64,000 bases of DNA from Solanum dulcamara (GCF_947179165.1 NC_077242.1:3844001-3908000), one strand, 5' to 3'; positions 1 through 12,237 are shown, numbered from the stretch's first letter. Notes: a model not told the origin generated them from the sequence alone. Numbers and translations: made by a program.

Positions 1-1592
1 TAATATCAAAGTAAAAATAACCAGGTTATTTATTTTGAGCAAATAAAATCTCTCATAAAAAAAAATGAAACAATAGGGGGTAGTTCTCTTGATCCAGACG
101 CAAATATAATAAAATTCTTTCTCTTAAGTTTTGAATGTTCAATTTGTGTCTTACTTTTTCTATTTATTCTCCAAATCCACATTTAACAAAAAATTCTATA
201 TTTATAGTAAAATCTTGTAAATGATTTTTTACTATCATGGTTACAACATATTCCAGTATTTAAAGGGCAATATTACGATATTCTTTTCCCATGCAATATT
301 TTAATCTCATCAAGCCACTGTAGCTTATGAAATTATTTTACTTTTTTTAAAAAAATAATTGTATTTGATGTCCGATATCAGCTTTGAACTCAACTAATTT
401 AAATTTACACCGAAAATTTATACCTTATAGAATAAAATCTTTTGTACTAAAGATGATTTTATATCTAAGTCGCATATGAAATATTCAAATTCACGCACAC
501 CAGTAGAAATAGAATCACATCAAAGATTCAAACAAATCACGTGGGCTTGAGTGCTTACGATCTTCTGGGCCTGGCTAATGTATACATTGATCGACTGATT
601 TACGTAAATGTCATATTTTAGGTTACTATTTAAATTTAGTCTCTTGAGACTGATAAAGTATTACACTTTCATCTAATTAATATGATTTAATGTTCTCATA
701 AGATTTTCAATTTGCTCAAAAAGGACAATCGACGAAAAAATCTAATATGACTGATTTACTCAAATGTCTCCCATCATTTAAATTATGTCCCCATTTTAAA
801 AAGTTGTGCATCTATTACCTTTGAAAAATTACTCTCCCAAATAACAGTAGACTTGCACTTAATATTCGCTCATATATTTCTTAATCTCAGGGGAAAAACA
901 TTAGACTGTCGTTTAATGTGTGAATAACTTATAAAATTTTAGATTATCAAAACAAATAATTGTGAAAATGGGCTTAGGAAAATTTAGCTTTTGACTTTTA
1001 CCGTCCATATGAAAGAATTTGAATATTCAATCCCTCACAAACTTGAAATAATGATTAAAATAATTTAAATATCATAAACCCCTTTGAAGACTTAATAAGT
1101 GATTTGAAAAGTGTCGTATCTTACGAACATTCATATTCGAAATTATAAAAATTAAGATTTGCTTGTTATATTGATTTTCTTTAAGAAAAAAAATAACTTC
1201 TAATTGGTCGAAATCATTGCACAAAAAGTTATTTACTTGGATGCACATTATGTCCCAAAATGATTGTTGCCTTAAAAAATCAAGAAAAACTAATAAATTT
1301 TCAATTTTATCCTTGCTATTTAAAATGTCAAAAGTGATTATCAATTCTCATTTTTCAATAATGGTATTTACTCTATTTCAATTACAAGCGTTTTACTTCC
1401 TCTCTTCTTTTTTTTCCGCAAAAGACGATTTTATTCAAGTACTAATTTAAACTACAAAATATTAACATATAAAATGGAGGCAGAGCACTGTTTGAAGTTT
1501 TAACTTTGTAATATAGCTAAAATGTCAAATAGCCATAATGGAACCAGATGTTCTCCAATTGACTTGATCACACATAAACAAAAACTAATATA
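1..1592. other. intergenic, no gene seen
   Basis: AT-rich sequence with only short open frames (under 91 codons) that overlap on opposite strands and match nothing I recognise. No repeat with clear ends was found. Confidence 0.6.
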
Positions 1593-1848
1593 GAGGCCGT
1601 TTGGATTGACTTATAAGCTGTTTTTTGCTTTTTTTGAGTGTTTGGCTGCCTAACTTAAAGTCATTTTGTGCTTAAAATAAGCTCCAATAAATAGTTGAAT
1701 TTATTTGGATGAACTTATTTTAAGCAGTTTATAAGTTGAAAATAACTTATAAGTCAAAAAAAAAGTTGGCCTACACCTACTTTTTTTTAACTTATAAGCA
1801 GTTTTCAACTTATAAGCTGCTTAAAAATAAGTCAATCCAAACAGGCGA
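1593..1848. mobile_element. Tourist-like MITE (foldback, about 256 bp)
   Basis: The ends are inverted repeats: the left end reads GGCCGTTTGGATTGACTTAT and the right end, reverse-complemented, reads GCCTGTTTGGATTGACTTAT. The inner parts also pair (cttataagctg / cagcttataag). A possible 3-bp target duplication ATA flanks it, but the outermost bases do not match well, so the exact ends are uncertain. It has no coding capacity. A 3' relic of the same family lies at about 54,757-54,960, and related elements at 17,995 and 40,883. Confidence 0.7.
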
Positions 1849-3537
1849 ATAGTTTCTTCCATAAAATTAAGCAACTACAGCTTTAGACAAAATGGGATGT
1901 CAGATGTCACAAAAACAAAAATCCACCTTAGAGTTTGAGTATACTCTAAATCATCTAGACTATTAAAACTGAAGTTGTTTCAACTCTCAATTAAACTCAA
2001 GCAACATAATGTTGGAAGCAATCTGCATATCTGGTTTTATTTTCTTATCTGCAAAATAAAAAGTTAAGTCAGATATAGCTCTAGAGGAGGTATAAAGGTT
2101 TCCAAAGGAGCTTATAACGATCTTGGTTTATTTACTCATTTCTTATGATTATACTTGAATGATCAACCTCTCTTGCAGAAAATAAAGCAATGTAAATATG
2201 CAAAAATTTAATTTAGTTTTTACTAACTGAAATAATATAGGAGAATAAATGCCAGCCAATTCATAACTATCAAAGAAAATGAGCTGTACAAAATAACTTT
2301 TTGTAGAAGAAGCCCGTAACTTTTGTAAAAGAATAGTGTAATCAATTAACATACCAATTCTCACACAGATAATGCATCGTGAACGAAACTGGCTAATTAA
2401 TGCTCAAAGGTGAGTCTCAATACTCTGCAAGAAAAAAAAATTAATATATTGAATAAATAATATAAAAATATAACTAGATTCTAAAAAATTGAATATATGT
2501 TCAAGTGAAAATGATATGAGATTGGAGGACTGTTGTTGTACTTGCAGGCTACAAGTACATTTGGTTTATTGAACATAAAGATATAGTTTTCCAAGAATGA
2601 ATAGAACATCTAAAGGACTTATGCTTTAATACAAGTCCCCTGTAAGTGGATAATAGATTGAACAGAGAATTTGGTTTTAATTAAAGGATCAAAATGCTCT
2701 AAAGGAAAGATGCTAGACAACTGGAATGCAGAAAAGTATGTTCCTAGCTATATTGAAATACAAAGGGCAGCAGTTAAAAACAGTGTCTGCAATTTATATA
2801 ACTTGGAGAAGTTTCAGTAGTACTTTAATAACAAAGACAAGAAAAAAATAAATCTATGAAACACACTAAGCCCAGCCAAGTCAAGAAAAAAGATTCAAAG
2901 ATTATAACAATAATTAACCATAACTGTTCTACTTTGATATATGAAGAGTCGAAGATGATAGCGTTATCTATTCTGCCTGATATTTTTTAACTGACAAATA
3001 AAGAAAAAAAAAGGCTTTGAAAAAATGATTAAACATTTACAAACCCTGTTGCTTGACCATCCTAATGCATTTCTGGTCTCTTTTCTAAGTGTAATTATCT
3101 TTTATTAACAGGATCGGGAAAAGGAGAAAACAAAAAAAGAAAATTTTGCAGCTTCCAGGATCATGTAACAGTGGAAAAAAATGAAAATGAACATTAAGGG
3201 TGATCATGAAAATGAATAGTATCATACAAGCTCTAAATAAACATCCAAAGTAAAACTACAGATAACAACTAGGCGCTAATAAAATATGATACTAGTTCCT
3301 TGTCCCGTCTTCTAAGAAAATTAGATACTCATAAACTATTTCCAAGATTTTAGACATTGAAATGCTATATATTAAATTGTGCTTAGCCTTCACTATGTCA
3401 GTATTTTATACTAAGTAATGCCAAGTTATAGAATAAACAATAAATCAATTAACAATACCTTCATCAACTTGGTCGATGTTCAGGACTTTTTTTCAACTGT
3501 CATGAAAATTGTATTCTTTAGAAGGTGATCGTAGCCA
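1849..3537. other. intergenic, no gene seen
   Basis: AT-rich DNA between the MITE and the hAT relic. It may include the degraded left flank of the hAT element, but no left terminal repeat matching the right end near 6,135 was found. Confidence 0.5.
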
Positions 3538-5552
3538 TTATTGAGTACAAATTAGAGCTTCTACTGTTTTTGACAATAAAGAACTCTGGTAAGAATCAAG
3601 AATTCGACCACGTGTGTTAAATGCTGACTCAGATGCAACAGTAGAAACAGGAATAGAAAGAACATCTCTCGCAATTTTTGAAACAACTGGATATTTACTA
3701 GATAAAACCTTCCACCAAGACAAGATATCAAAATCTTTATTCTTCACCACATCATCCATCAAGTATATCTGAAGATCATATTTTTTGAAAATATTTTCCT
3801 CGTCTGCCAAATGTTTCTCCCACTCAGATTTCAATAAATCATCGATTTCACTCATGCTAGTATCACCTCCAATATTGTCATTAGAAGAAGCATCAACGAC
3901 AAAGTTACTGTGAGAATCATACAAACGCATTAAAACACTTGCCACATCTTTCGACTTTAATCTTCCCAACAAAGGACCATATGCCTTGAAAAGAGTGAAG
4001 TTTACATACTTCATCTTATATCTGGGGTCTAACACAACAACAACAAGCAATAACATATTCATATTCTCAAAATTTTTTCAATACTTCTCAAATTTACTTT
4101 ATATCCTGTCTGCCATATCAACCAAAATAAGATCTTCGCATGTAGAATACTTTTTAATAGAACTTCGAAGTGTAAAAAAATAACGAAAGAAACAGTTGGA
4201 AGTAACATACAAAGTCCCTAAAAATTTTAAAGTGGCCTAATAGAAAAGATCAAGAAACTTGACAAAAGCTTTCACATTCTTCCAGTCATTTGCTGATGGA
4301 TTTTCTCTTAATGCACTTATTTCTCGACAATACTTTTGATATTTATGGTCATCCAGATACATTCTTGTAAAGGCTTTTTCAAATTTTATAGTTGTATCTA
4401 ATATTGTATATGTCGAGTTTCATCTAGTTTCAACATCAAGACTCACAAGACCATGAGTGTCTATCTTAGTTTTTTCAACAAATGACTTAAAAGAAGCAAA
4501 CCTTGAAGGAGAAGATCTAACATATTTTACCGCATTCCTTACACTAGAAATGGGTTCAATTTGTTCATCTAACCCTTCTTTTACAATCAAGTTCAATATG
4601 TGAGCACTACACCTAACATGTAAAAATTCATTTCCAAGTATTACTCCATTCCAATCATTCATTACCACATTCAAATGCTTAATGGCAGCATCATTGGCAG
4701 TCGCATTGTCTAAGGTTATTGTAAACAAGTTATCAATGCCCCAACCCAATAAGCATTCCTCAATTCCCTTAGCAATAGTCTCGCCTTTGTGATCTAATGT
4801 TGGAAAAGAGTTCAAAATTTTCTTTCATAAATTCCATCGATCATCAATCCAATGTGCGGTGACAACTATATAACTCAGATTTTGGAGTGATGTCCATGTG
4901 TCACTAGTAAGGAAAATACGTTGGTCCTTGATAAGATATCTAAGCTTATCTTTTTCTTCTTGATAAATCCTCAAGCAATGCCTTGCAATAGTTACACGAG
5001 AAGCTAGTTCAAAATTTGATAAGGCTTTAGTCATCAATTTTCTAAAGCCTTCTCCCTCTACAACTCTAAATGGCTGCTCATCAATAATTACAAATTCAGC
5101 AATGACTCTTCTAATTTCTTCCGCATTATACACTATCCTTTCATTAGAATCCGAAAGACCTTCTGTCCACCCTTTTTTAATAGGTTTTAACGTTGTTTGT
5201 CTCTTAACAACGATTCTAAAGGGAAATTTGTTACATTTAACAGTTAGATGTGACCTTAATGTAGTAGTCTCATTCTTGCTTTCGGCAGCAAATGTTTTTG
5301 GACAGTAATTGCATTTCGTCCTAATTTTACCTCCTTTAGCTTTAAATTTGGAGAAGTGACCCCGAATCTCGAAAGTCTCTCTACCACTATTCCCAGATTT
5401 AGAAGGTTCTTTAGGAGTTGTTTTTTTTGCTTTTTAGGAGGAGTGCATCAATAAGGAATGTTCTTACCATGTTGTTGTTGAGATTCTGTTGGCACAATCG
5501 GATGGTTGTTGTCAATCTCTAGCGATTTAGTTTCAGAAGTTGTAGCTTCCAT
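3538..5552 (-). pseudogene. hAT-family transposase, BED finger type, broken
   Basis: Relic of a DNA transposase, read on the minus strand. An ATG at 5,552 opens a short frame that stops near 5,448. After a frame change comes a BED-type zinc finger (C-x2-C ... H-x4-C, about 5,270-5,400). Next is the catalytic core with LTSDTWTS (about 4,900) and TLDNATAND (about 4,710), then CSAHILNLIV and DPRYKMKYV. The C-terminal hAT dimerisation part has STVASESAFNTRGRILD (about 3,600-3,650). These cover the family's D, D and E positions. The frame is broken by stops near 4,822 and 4,417 and by frameshifts between 4,063 and 4,420, so no intact protein can be made. It resembles the RICESLEEPER/DAYSLEEPER-like plant hAT proteins, but the many stops argue against domestication. 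Confidence 0.88.
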
Positions 5553-5949
5553 CGAGAAAGACAATTTGTGTATATAATAAAAAAAGATTATAATTTGTAA
5601 TAAATCAACAAATTGATAGCAATATAAATAAATTTGTAAAACCTTACAGATGGAGAGTTTGTGTGGTGTAATGACTTTTTATGAAATGAGAAAAAAAGAA
5701 CAATGGATGTGAAATGAGAAAGGGATCTGATTTATGGAGAAGATGTAGTCGAATAGGGTTTTCTAATTACATAACATGGTTTGGGCTTCCGGTGTTCATT
5801 TCCTTCTGGACTTTTTTTGTATATTATTTAGATGGACTTCTCAAGTCCAAATCTAAATGTAAGAAAGAAAACAAAAATTATGAAAAATTTTAAGAAAATA
5901 TTTATAAATTACATTTTAATAAATATTTTTATGTATAACATAATTTAAA

Positions 5950-6135
5950 AGTAGTATAGCTATAATCGGGTCGGTTTGGGTTCGGTTGACTTTTTTTAGT
6001 TAAAACCAAATCAACCCTATAATGGTCGGATTTTTTTTCCAAACATCAAACCAAACCACTGGTCGGATTTTTTTTCCGATTTGGTTCGATTTATCGATTT
6101 GGTGCGGTTTATCGATTTGCCCTGTACAACCCTAG
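5950..6135. repeat. right terminal region of the hAT element
   Basis: A run of subterminal motifs: ggtcggattttttttcc appears twice, and atcgattt with gguttcg-like words recur. The stretch ends in TTTGCCCTGTACAACCCTAG. Read outward this begins CTAGGGTTGTACAG, a plausible hAT terminal repeat. It lies upstream of the transposase start, as expected for the 5' end of the element. The matching opposite end was not found. Confidence 0.5.
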
Positions 6136-6627
6136 TTTAAACCATACATAACAGGAGTACATACACTATTATTAATAGTGATAACATTAAGGTTTCCAAA
6201 GCTGACCAAAATATTACACATTGACGGTGATATTAATTTAGGAGACACTACTACATTCTTGTTTGCTTGTAGTTTTGACAGTGCGTCTTCTGGAGGAGTT
6301 GGCATGACAATAATTTGGTCATGTATTAGGTGCTTCGATCCTATCCTATCCAGAACATCTACTACTTTGTTTGCTTGGCGGAATGGAATGTGTATAGTAT
6401 CACTGAATTTCCCAATTTCTTTAATAGGGACCTGCAAGAATCAACCATATATAGTTGTTGTCTTGTTGATAGGCAAGAGTTATTGTGAATAAGCTAGTTG
6501 AAGTTCTTGTAGAAATGCACACAACTCCAAAAATGTGTGATTGAGAGAGAGTATTGATATTTTTCCAGAAACATACAATCCAATCACCCTTGTAGTTCGT
6601 GATTACACCACCAATTAATAACCACAC
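6136..6627 (-). pseudogene. LINE-type RNase H domain fragment
   Basis: Two minus-strand frames together resemble the RNase H domain that ends plant non-LTR retrotransposon polyproteins. The upstream frame has GGVITNYKGDWIVCFWKNI (about 6,550-6,610), like the first strand of the RNase H fold. The downstream frame has IHIPFRQANKVVDVLDRIG (about 6,325-6,385), like the usual 'REANxVADxLA' ending. A frameshift separates them and the middle is lost. No reverse transcriptase part remains. The fragment abuts the hAT terminal region, so one element may have inserted beside or into the other. Confidence 0.6.
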
Positions 6628-6812
6628 TTTATAATTTTATTTTTAGTATGTTTTAAAAAAAATACATTTTTCTATATTTGATAACTTTATAATTTCAACA
6701 ATTTACGTGATTTCTGTAATAACACAATATTCAAAAGTATTTTCATATATTACACATATATTTAATTGAAAATTATAAAACTCCCACCCACCCTCTTATT
6801 TTCTTAAACTAT

Positions 6813-7482
6813 GGTGTCGTTTGACCCAAGTTCTCAAATATTCTTGGCAAGTTATTATTGGATGAAGTTTTGGTGAAATTTCATTATGCGTTTGGCCATA
6901 AATTTTTTCAAGTTTTGATGAAGTTTCAAACAATATTATTTTGTACCTGTAAGTTCTAAAAATTATTAAAATTACTCATAAGTTTGTGTTATCATTTTAT
7001 AATAAATATGTAAAGTTAAAAAAACCTTATAACATAGTTGATAACAATCAATAACAATAAAATAATAATATAGGCCAGAACAATACATTAATCGAATTAA
7101 AAATAATTTTTTTTTTCAATCTTATCACTCAAATTATTCTTTTTCGGGGAGGTAATAACAAATATTCTTTTATAAAATCTTCCCACATTGTAGGAGCGAT
7201 CTCTTCCGTCAAATTTTCAATTCTAGATCAGATAACAGAGAAGATGAGCAACGGAGTAAGTTGGTAGATAAATATTTAGTTACAATTAATAAATAATGGT
7301 GTTTTTATAAAATATAAAAGTTTGGGGTAATCTTTAAATTTTAAAATTTCCAAGTTCTCAACTTCTGGACTTGAATTTTTTGACATATATTTGCCAAGTA
7401 ATGACAAATTATATGGACAAACATTAGTGTCCAAAAATTTTTCAAATTTTTTTCAAAAACTACTTGGGATAAACGCTTACCA
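6813..7482. mobile_element. probable foldback element, about 670 bp
   Basis: The left end GGTGTCGTTTGACCCAAGT pairs imperfectly with the right end, which reads GGTAAGCGTTTATCCCAAGT after reverse complementing. Inner words (cttggcaagt / acttggcaa) also pair. There is no coding capacity. The ends and target duplication are not certain. Confidence 0.45.
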
Positions 7483-8016
7483 TATATGTGCTCAAACTAT
7501 AAGACATTTAAATTGAAACAAAAAGAATAATAGACAATAATTAAGTAAGGGCAATTTAGTAAATTAGGCAAAATTCCCTCGCCCATTAATGAAAGACAAA
7601 CCTCAAAAACAGAAGAAAAAGATACAGAAATAGAACTGGTTTCAAAATAAATATTGAACTTTTTACTTATTTTCTTAGTTAAGCTGCTAATACATTAATT
7701 ACTAGTACTTAAAATGGGACGAAGGGAGCTAGTATCTCTAAACTAGAACATCAAAAGTGGAAGTTCAGAATAATTAATAAATTAAAGAATGGTATAAGTG
7801 TTTTCATACATCACATATATATAATTCGAACTTCAAAAGTAGAAGTTCATCAAAGGATAACAAAGAATGAATTAAATAATAATAAAAGCGTTTAAATTAG
7901 TAACGTATTTCATCCTCATATATGCGTTACTTAACTCGAGAGTACTCCTTCAAAAACAACATCAATTTTTTTCAAGATAAGGACTTTATACTATTTCTAA
8001 AATTATACTGAATATG
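7483..8016. other. intergenic / 3' flank of VQ gene
   Basis: AT-rich. It should include the 3'UTR of the minus-strand VQ gene. The words 'agtggaagttca' (near 7,756) and 'agtagaagttcat' (near 7,838) form a weak direct repeat. No gene seen. Confidence 0.5.
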
Positions 8017-8349
8017 TTATTGTTGTATTTCATCGGTATAATGGCGAAGGAGGTCATCTAAAGTGGGCAATTCTTTGAACAACTTGTCAAATTCGTTAAA
8101 TGACTTCAATCTCCCCAAATTCGGTCCGCCACCACCAGCATTTTGATCTTCCCAATAATTACTACTATCACGGCCGCATCCCCCGTAGGAAGCTTCCACG
8201 GGTGGTGGCGGTGGAGGAGAAAAGGCTGACTCCACCGCCACCGTGGAATTCTTGCCGGTCAGTGTCTGAACGACCGATTTGAAATTGCTGGCATCCGTTT
8301 CTATGTATTCTGTGTTGATTATCACTACCTTCACTGGAATATTTGACAT
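8017..8349 (-). CDS. VQ-motif protein (VQ1/VQ10-like)
   Basis: Complete single-exon gene for 110 residues. The VQ motif FKSVVQTLTG occupies residues 23-32 in the usual FxxxVQxLTG form. The N-terminal KVVIINTEYIETD before it is typical of the small group that includes Arabidopsis VQ1 and VQ10. Other visible parts are a proline run (44-50), a glycine-rich stretch near 73-76, and a leucine/aspartate-rich C-terminus (FDKLFKELPTLDDLLRHY). VQ proteins are plant nuclear cofactors that bind WRKY factors or are MAP-kinase substrates in defence and stress; that role here is inferred from the family. The start is the ATG at 8,349, about 100 bp downstream of a TATA box. Lack of introns and small size are normal for the family. 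Confidence 0.93.
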   Translation of the reverse strand: MSNIPVKVVIINTEYIETDASNFKSVVQTLTGKNSTVAVESAFSPPPPPPVEASYGGCGRDSSNYWEDQNAGGGGPNLGRLKSFNEFDKLFKELPTLDDLLRHYTDEIQQ

Positions 8350-8444
8350 TTTTTTCTTTAAATTGGAAAATGAATGATTTTTAAATTTTTGTGCTGTTGC
8401 TGCTGCTGTTGTTTGTTTGATTATTGAAGATAAGAAGTGGGTGT

Positions 8445-8454
8445 ATATTTATAG
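8445..8454 (-). promoter_or_regulatory. TATA box of the VQ gene
   Basis: On the minus strand the sequence reads CTATAAATATAC, about 95-105 bp upstream of the ATG, leaving a short leader of roughly 65-75 nt. Confidence 0.7.
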
Positions 8455-8528
8455 AGGGAAAAAAAGGATTTGCAAGTTTGTACGGCAAACAATGGAAGTG
8501 TTTTATTTATTTACTTAGTTTCCACAGT

Positions 8529-8802
8529 TTGACATTTAAGAAATTGGTGTCAGATGCACCGGTGGAACTATTTCATCTTTAATTAAATGTTTTGAATTCA
8601 TATTTTTTGTATGAAAAAAATTATGTTAAGTGCGCTAGCTATGAATTAACTTTAGAGTGCGCAATCTGAATTTAATTGAAATTCAATGCAGATTTCGAAC
8701 ATTAATGAAAAATCAAATAAAAAAGAAAGAAATTGACGTCATTAAAGAAGATTTGACCGTTTTGTGCTGTCTGGAAGGACCAAAGATTGAGTCAATTGTC
8801 AA
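8529..8802 (-). promoter_or_regulatory. W-box cluster and TGACGTCA palindrome upstream of VQ gene
   Basis: TTGAC cores (the WRKY-binding W-box core) lie at 8,529, 8,733 and 8,753 (TTGACC) on the plus strand, and at 8,791-8,795 and 8,798-8,802 on the minus strand. The palindrome TGACGTCA, a bZIP/TGA-factor type site, is at 8,734-8,741. All lie 180-455 bp upstream of the VQ start codon. Their function is inferred from motif identity only. Confidence 0.45.
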
Positions 8803-8859
8803 AGAAAATAAAATTTTATTATTGTTCCCGCACGCCCCACGAAATTGCATCCAATTAAT

Positions 8860-10625
8860 TGGCATTTGGCAACATGGGATAAATTTTTACCCGCTCGAAT
8901 TGTCGTTATATAGTTGATGAGATCATTTTATTCTTAATTAGAGATCTGAAATTTGAGTTCAGGAAATAAAAAATATTAATATCACTTTAGAAATGGATTC
9001 TACAATGCATGAAATTGAATTAGTCGAATATCAATACAAGTAGCGTATATGGAATGAAATCGATTTTTTATATTTTGTTATAGGACTCCCTATGTTTCAT
9101 TTTACTAGGTCGAAAAAATATCTATTAGGAGTTTGTTTTACTAAACTAACTTTATTAATTATGTTGAAAATCTTATAGTACCTTATGTAGTTCTTTTAAT
9201 GATAAAAATAATATTGAAAGAAATAATAAATTTCTCTTAATTTGTTAAACCAGACAAGTAAAAAGATTTTTTAAAATATAAAAATCAAGTAAAATAAAAT
9301 GAAAAATTGTTATAAAATCTTAAAAGTATCCGGACACATAAGGTTATAAAAGATATTTGACTGCATTTGTAAGACTAAAAGTTATCTTAATAATAATGAA
9401 ATGAAAATTTTAAAATTAAATTATTTATAATCATATAAAAATATTACAATATTTTCCTAGACAATTTTAAAAAAATAAAGTTGCATCACATAACTTGGAA
9501 GTTTGGAATAACGGGAATAGTAGACCATAAAAAAGACTTGGCTACGTGTATATCTAATCTATAAGTGAGTCGTTAGAATAAGACTTGTTATATATTTAGT
9601 ATATAATCTATCTTACAATATACTAATATATACTTGGTGTAAAAATCAATAAATTTATATCACATCAATTGGACCTTCTCTCTTCTTCCTTCATCATTGT
9701 CTCTTATTCACACCAAATTTCTCCCTAAAAAATTGAAGAAAGAAAAATAAAAAAAAAAGTGTTCACACGATTTTGATTTACGTAAAAAACCTGACGATTG
9801 CTAAAGTACTTCGAACTTGACCCCATAAAACATGTGGTTGTAAACATATATACATCACAAACACTGAATTATTTAATATCGTTTGGTTTAGTGAGATAAG
9901 ATAATAATTTAGAAATATGGTAACTCATATAATTATTTTACTAAGTGTCTTGTTTGTGAGTATTATTTAGTTTTAGGATTATTTCATACCACTATAAATG
10001 ATTAGATTATAAGTTATTTCATATATAAAAAGAGTGGAATAAAATAATTCGTGAGAAATTCTTATCTAATGTCTATCACATCCCACCATTTTAATTGTGC
10101 ATTGTATGGTTATTCTTTACGTTTTCCTCATAAATTCTACTATTATGTGCATCATTTATATATTATTTTTATACGAGATAAAATGTGCAATAAGAAATAA
10201 ACCTTCATGCAGCAATCAATTTTTTTTTGTTAAAATATATTAATATTCTAAAATAACCATCATATAGTGGAGTATTTTTTAATGTAACAAATGAAAAAAA
10301 ATTAATACCAATAAATAATTCTTACAATACAATTCCCGCATTACTAATTATGCGTAACTAATTTCTAATAAATCAAATGACCCTAAATTAAGTCTTCCTT
10401 CTATAAATCTCTTTGAGCTACGGATCGATAGATGTTTGGTCAAAACTTTTTTCTCCATATACTTTTGGCCATGTGTTTGAAAATAGACTTTTTTCACTTA
10501 ATCATAATTAATTAATATATTATTATCAACTCATAAACATGAATTTACTTAGCAATAATTAATTAATATGATTTGACTTATAGTTTGGTACGAATAATCG
10601 AAGCAAAGCTACTTTAACAAGGTAC
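8860..10625. other. intergenic, no gene seen
   Basis: AT-rich. Around 9,086 the sequence CTCCCTATGTTTCATTTTA, with a partial complement (taaaataaaatgaaa) near 9,290, suggests a decayed Stowaway-like MITE without a usable right end. Nothing else recognised. Confidence 0.45.
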
Positions 10626-10690
10626 GTAGTGGGGTTCTTATAGTACCAAGTTGTGCATGCTGCCAATGGCAACTGGTTCTGTCTTTAAAG
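10626..10690 (+). repeat. direct repeat copy 1 (partner at 11,230)
   Basis: About 65 bp with the words tagtggggttctta, taccaagttg, catgctgccaatgg and aactggt. The same words in the same order recur at 11,230-11,300, about 600 bp downstream. Confidence 0.7.
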
Positions 10691-10924
10691 CTATTTATTT
10701 ATAGGGACAAATTCAATTTTAAGTTTAATAATTTGACAAATTAAAAGGTTCAATGACTCATGTCAACTATGCTTCAATATCTCACTTGGGTATCAAATAA
10801 ACGGGTTGAACTGAATTTCAAAATATGTTGAGTTAATAAATGCTTGGATTACATTAATCTATTTAAATATTATTTAGATTGAAACGAGCTAAAAAATGAG
10901 TCATAATCCAACCCGCTCCATTCT

Positions 10925-11055
10925 TACTATACAACAACAACCCAGTAAAATCTCAGAACATAGGGTCTGGAGAGGGTAAAGTGTACGCAGACCTTACTCC
11001 TATCAAGGTAGGACGGCTGTTTCCGAAATACCCTCGGCTCAATAAAAGCATAAAA
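10925..11055 (+). mobile_element. SINE, Solanaceae acaacaacaaccca type
   Basis: Starts with acaacaacaacccagtaaaa and continues with gggtctggagagggtaaagt, gtacgcagaccttactcc and a ccctcggctcaa end. This is a very common short interspersed repeat of Solanaceae. Other copies in the window lie at 32,235 and, in reverse, at 32,893 and 55,848. The flanking duplication was not resolved. Confidence 0.75.
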
Positions 11056-11229
11056 GGAGGTTAGATAAAGTTAAGAAGTTCAAAGCTATATGAAAAAGCA
11101 AATAACAAAAGCGACACAGATAAATTCTCATGAGTCAATATGAGTGGCCTCACAAATCAAAACTTTTTTTTATGACCAAATGCTTAATCTCAAAATTATA
11201 ATTTCGAAATAACTTTGTCCACGGACCAT

Positions 11230-11300
11230 ATAGTGGGGTTCTTGCAGTACCAAGTTGCATGCTGTCAATGGGAACTGGTCCTTTGTGACCTTTAAAAGGC
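11230..11300 (+). repeat. direct repeat copy 2 (partner at 10,626)
   Basis: Second copy of the block at 10,626-10,690, with a few substitutions and small indels. It is followed by ctatatatattgac near 11,317, which looks like a TATA sequence, but no gene follows. Confidence 0.7.
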
Positions 11301-12237
11301 TAGGCTGGCTGGCTATATATATTGACTATTCATAAGTCTTTGACCAAAAATGGTCAACAATTGTCTGTCCTTTAATTCAGTATCTCCACCCACCTTAAGT
11401 CATCAATCAGTAATTTCTTTTTACAATGCTTAATTATATTCTCCTTCATGATCATCTAATTTGTTTAGTTTTACTTAATATTCTTAATATATAGTCCCAA
11501 AACCAGAAAAAAAAAGGAATTTGAAAAGATTATTGTTAGTGTGTGTCTTTAAATCAACCCATGTTTTTATATAATATGAGGCAAAGCTTAGAAGAATCAT
11601 GGATTGTTTCCAAAAACACAAAAAAGGGTACCATTGGAATTCTCGAAAAGAATAGTCAAGAGTTTTGATCAATTATGAATATATAATTTGTCAATCATTA
11701 GTCAATAGGAATGACAAACGGGGCACGGCGGGAATAGGATTTATTATGATTTGCCTAAAAAATTCATTGAATTGTGAAATTGCTACACATCTAATTATAT
11801 CAAGGAAATGAAAAGAAATTTGACGACGAAATGAAATCCTTGCAGATTTATGTAAATTTGTGCTACGCACCATTTTGTTATCTCTTATTAGTCAACAAAT
11901 AAAAAGTAGCCTAACACGTTTCCTAGTTTCTTTGTATTTCTAATTTCCTATAATTATAATTACATAGAAATTTATGTAGCAATTTTTTCACCAATCATTT
12001 CTTGAATTCTTGTACGACAAATTTTCCAAAACTCTTGGGGATCATGTGGCGCTAATTAAATTGTGCTATTTTCTACTTTTGCGGCCAATCTGACATTATT
12101 TATTTGATACTATTTCATGCAAAGTATTTTCTATTTCTTAAAAATTATATTTCATTCATTTTATGTGGTATAATTTCTTTAAAATTTTGTTTAGCAAAAA
12201 AAGAAAAAACGTTTTTTTAACTCTATGACTTACAATT
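11301..12237. other. intergenic, no gene seen
   Basis: AT-rich; only short overlapping open frames. Nothing recognised. Confidence 0.5.

Noticed and set aside
8657..8917. 86-codon plus-strand open frame upstream of the VQ gene
   Set aside because: No family, no supporting gene structure, and it overlaps the W-box region of a divergent promoter.
10925..11055. tRNA gene or other structural RNA
   Set aside because: A and B-box-like words here and at 15,240, 19,549, 27,779 and 57,299 belong to SINEs; no cloverleaf with a CCA-type acceptor stem was found.
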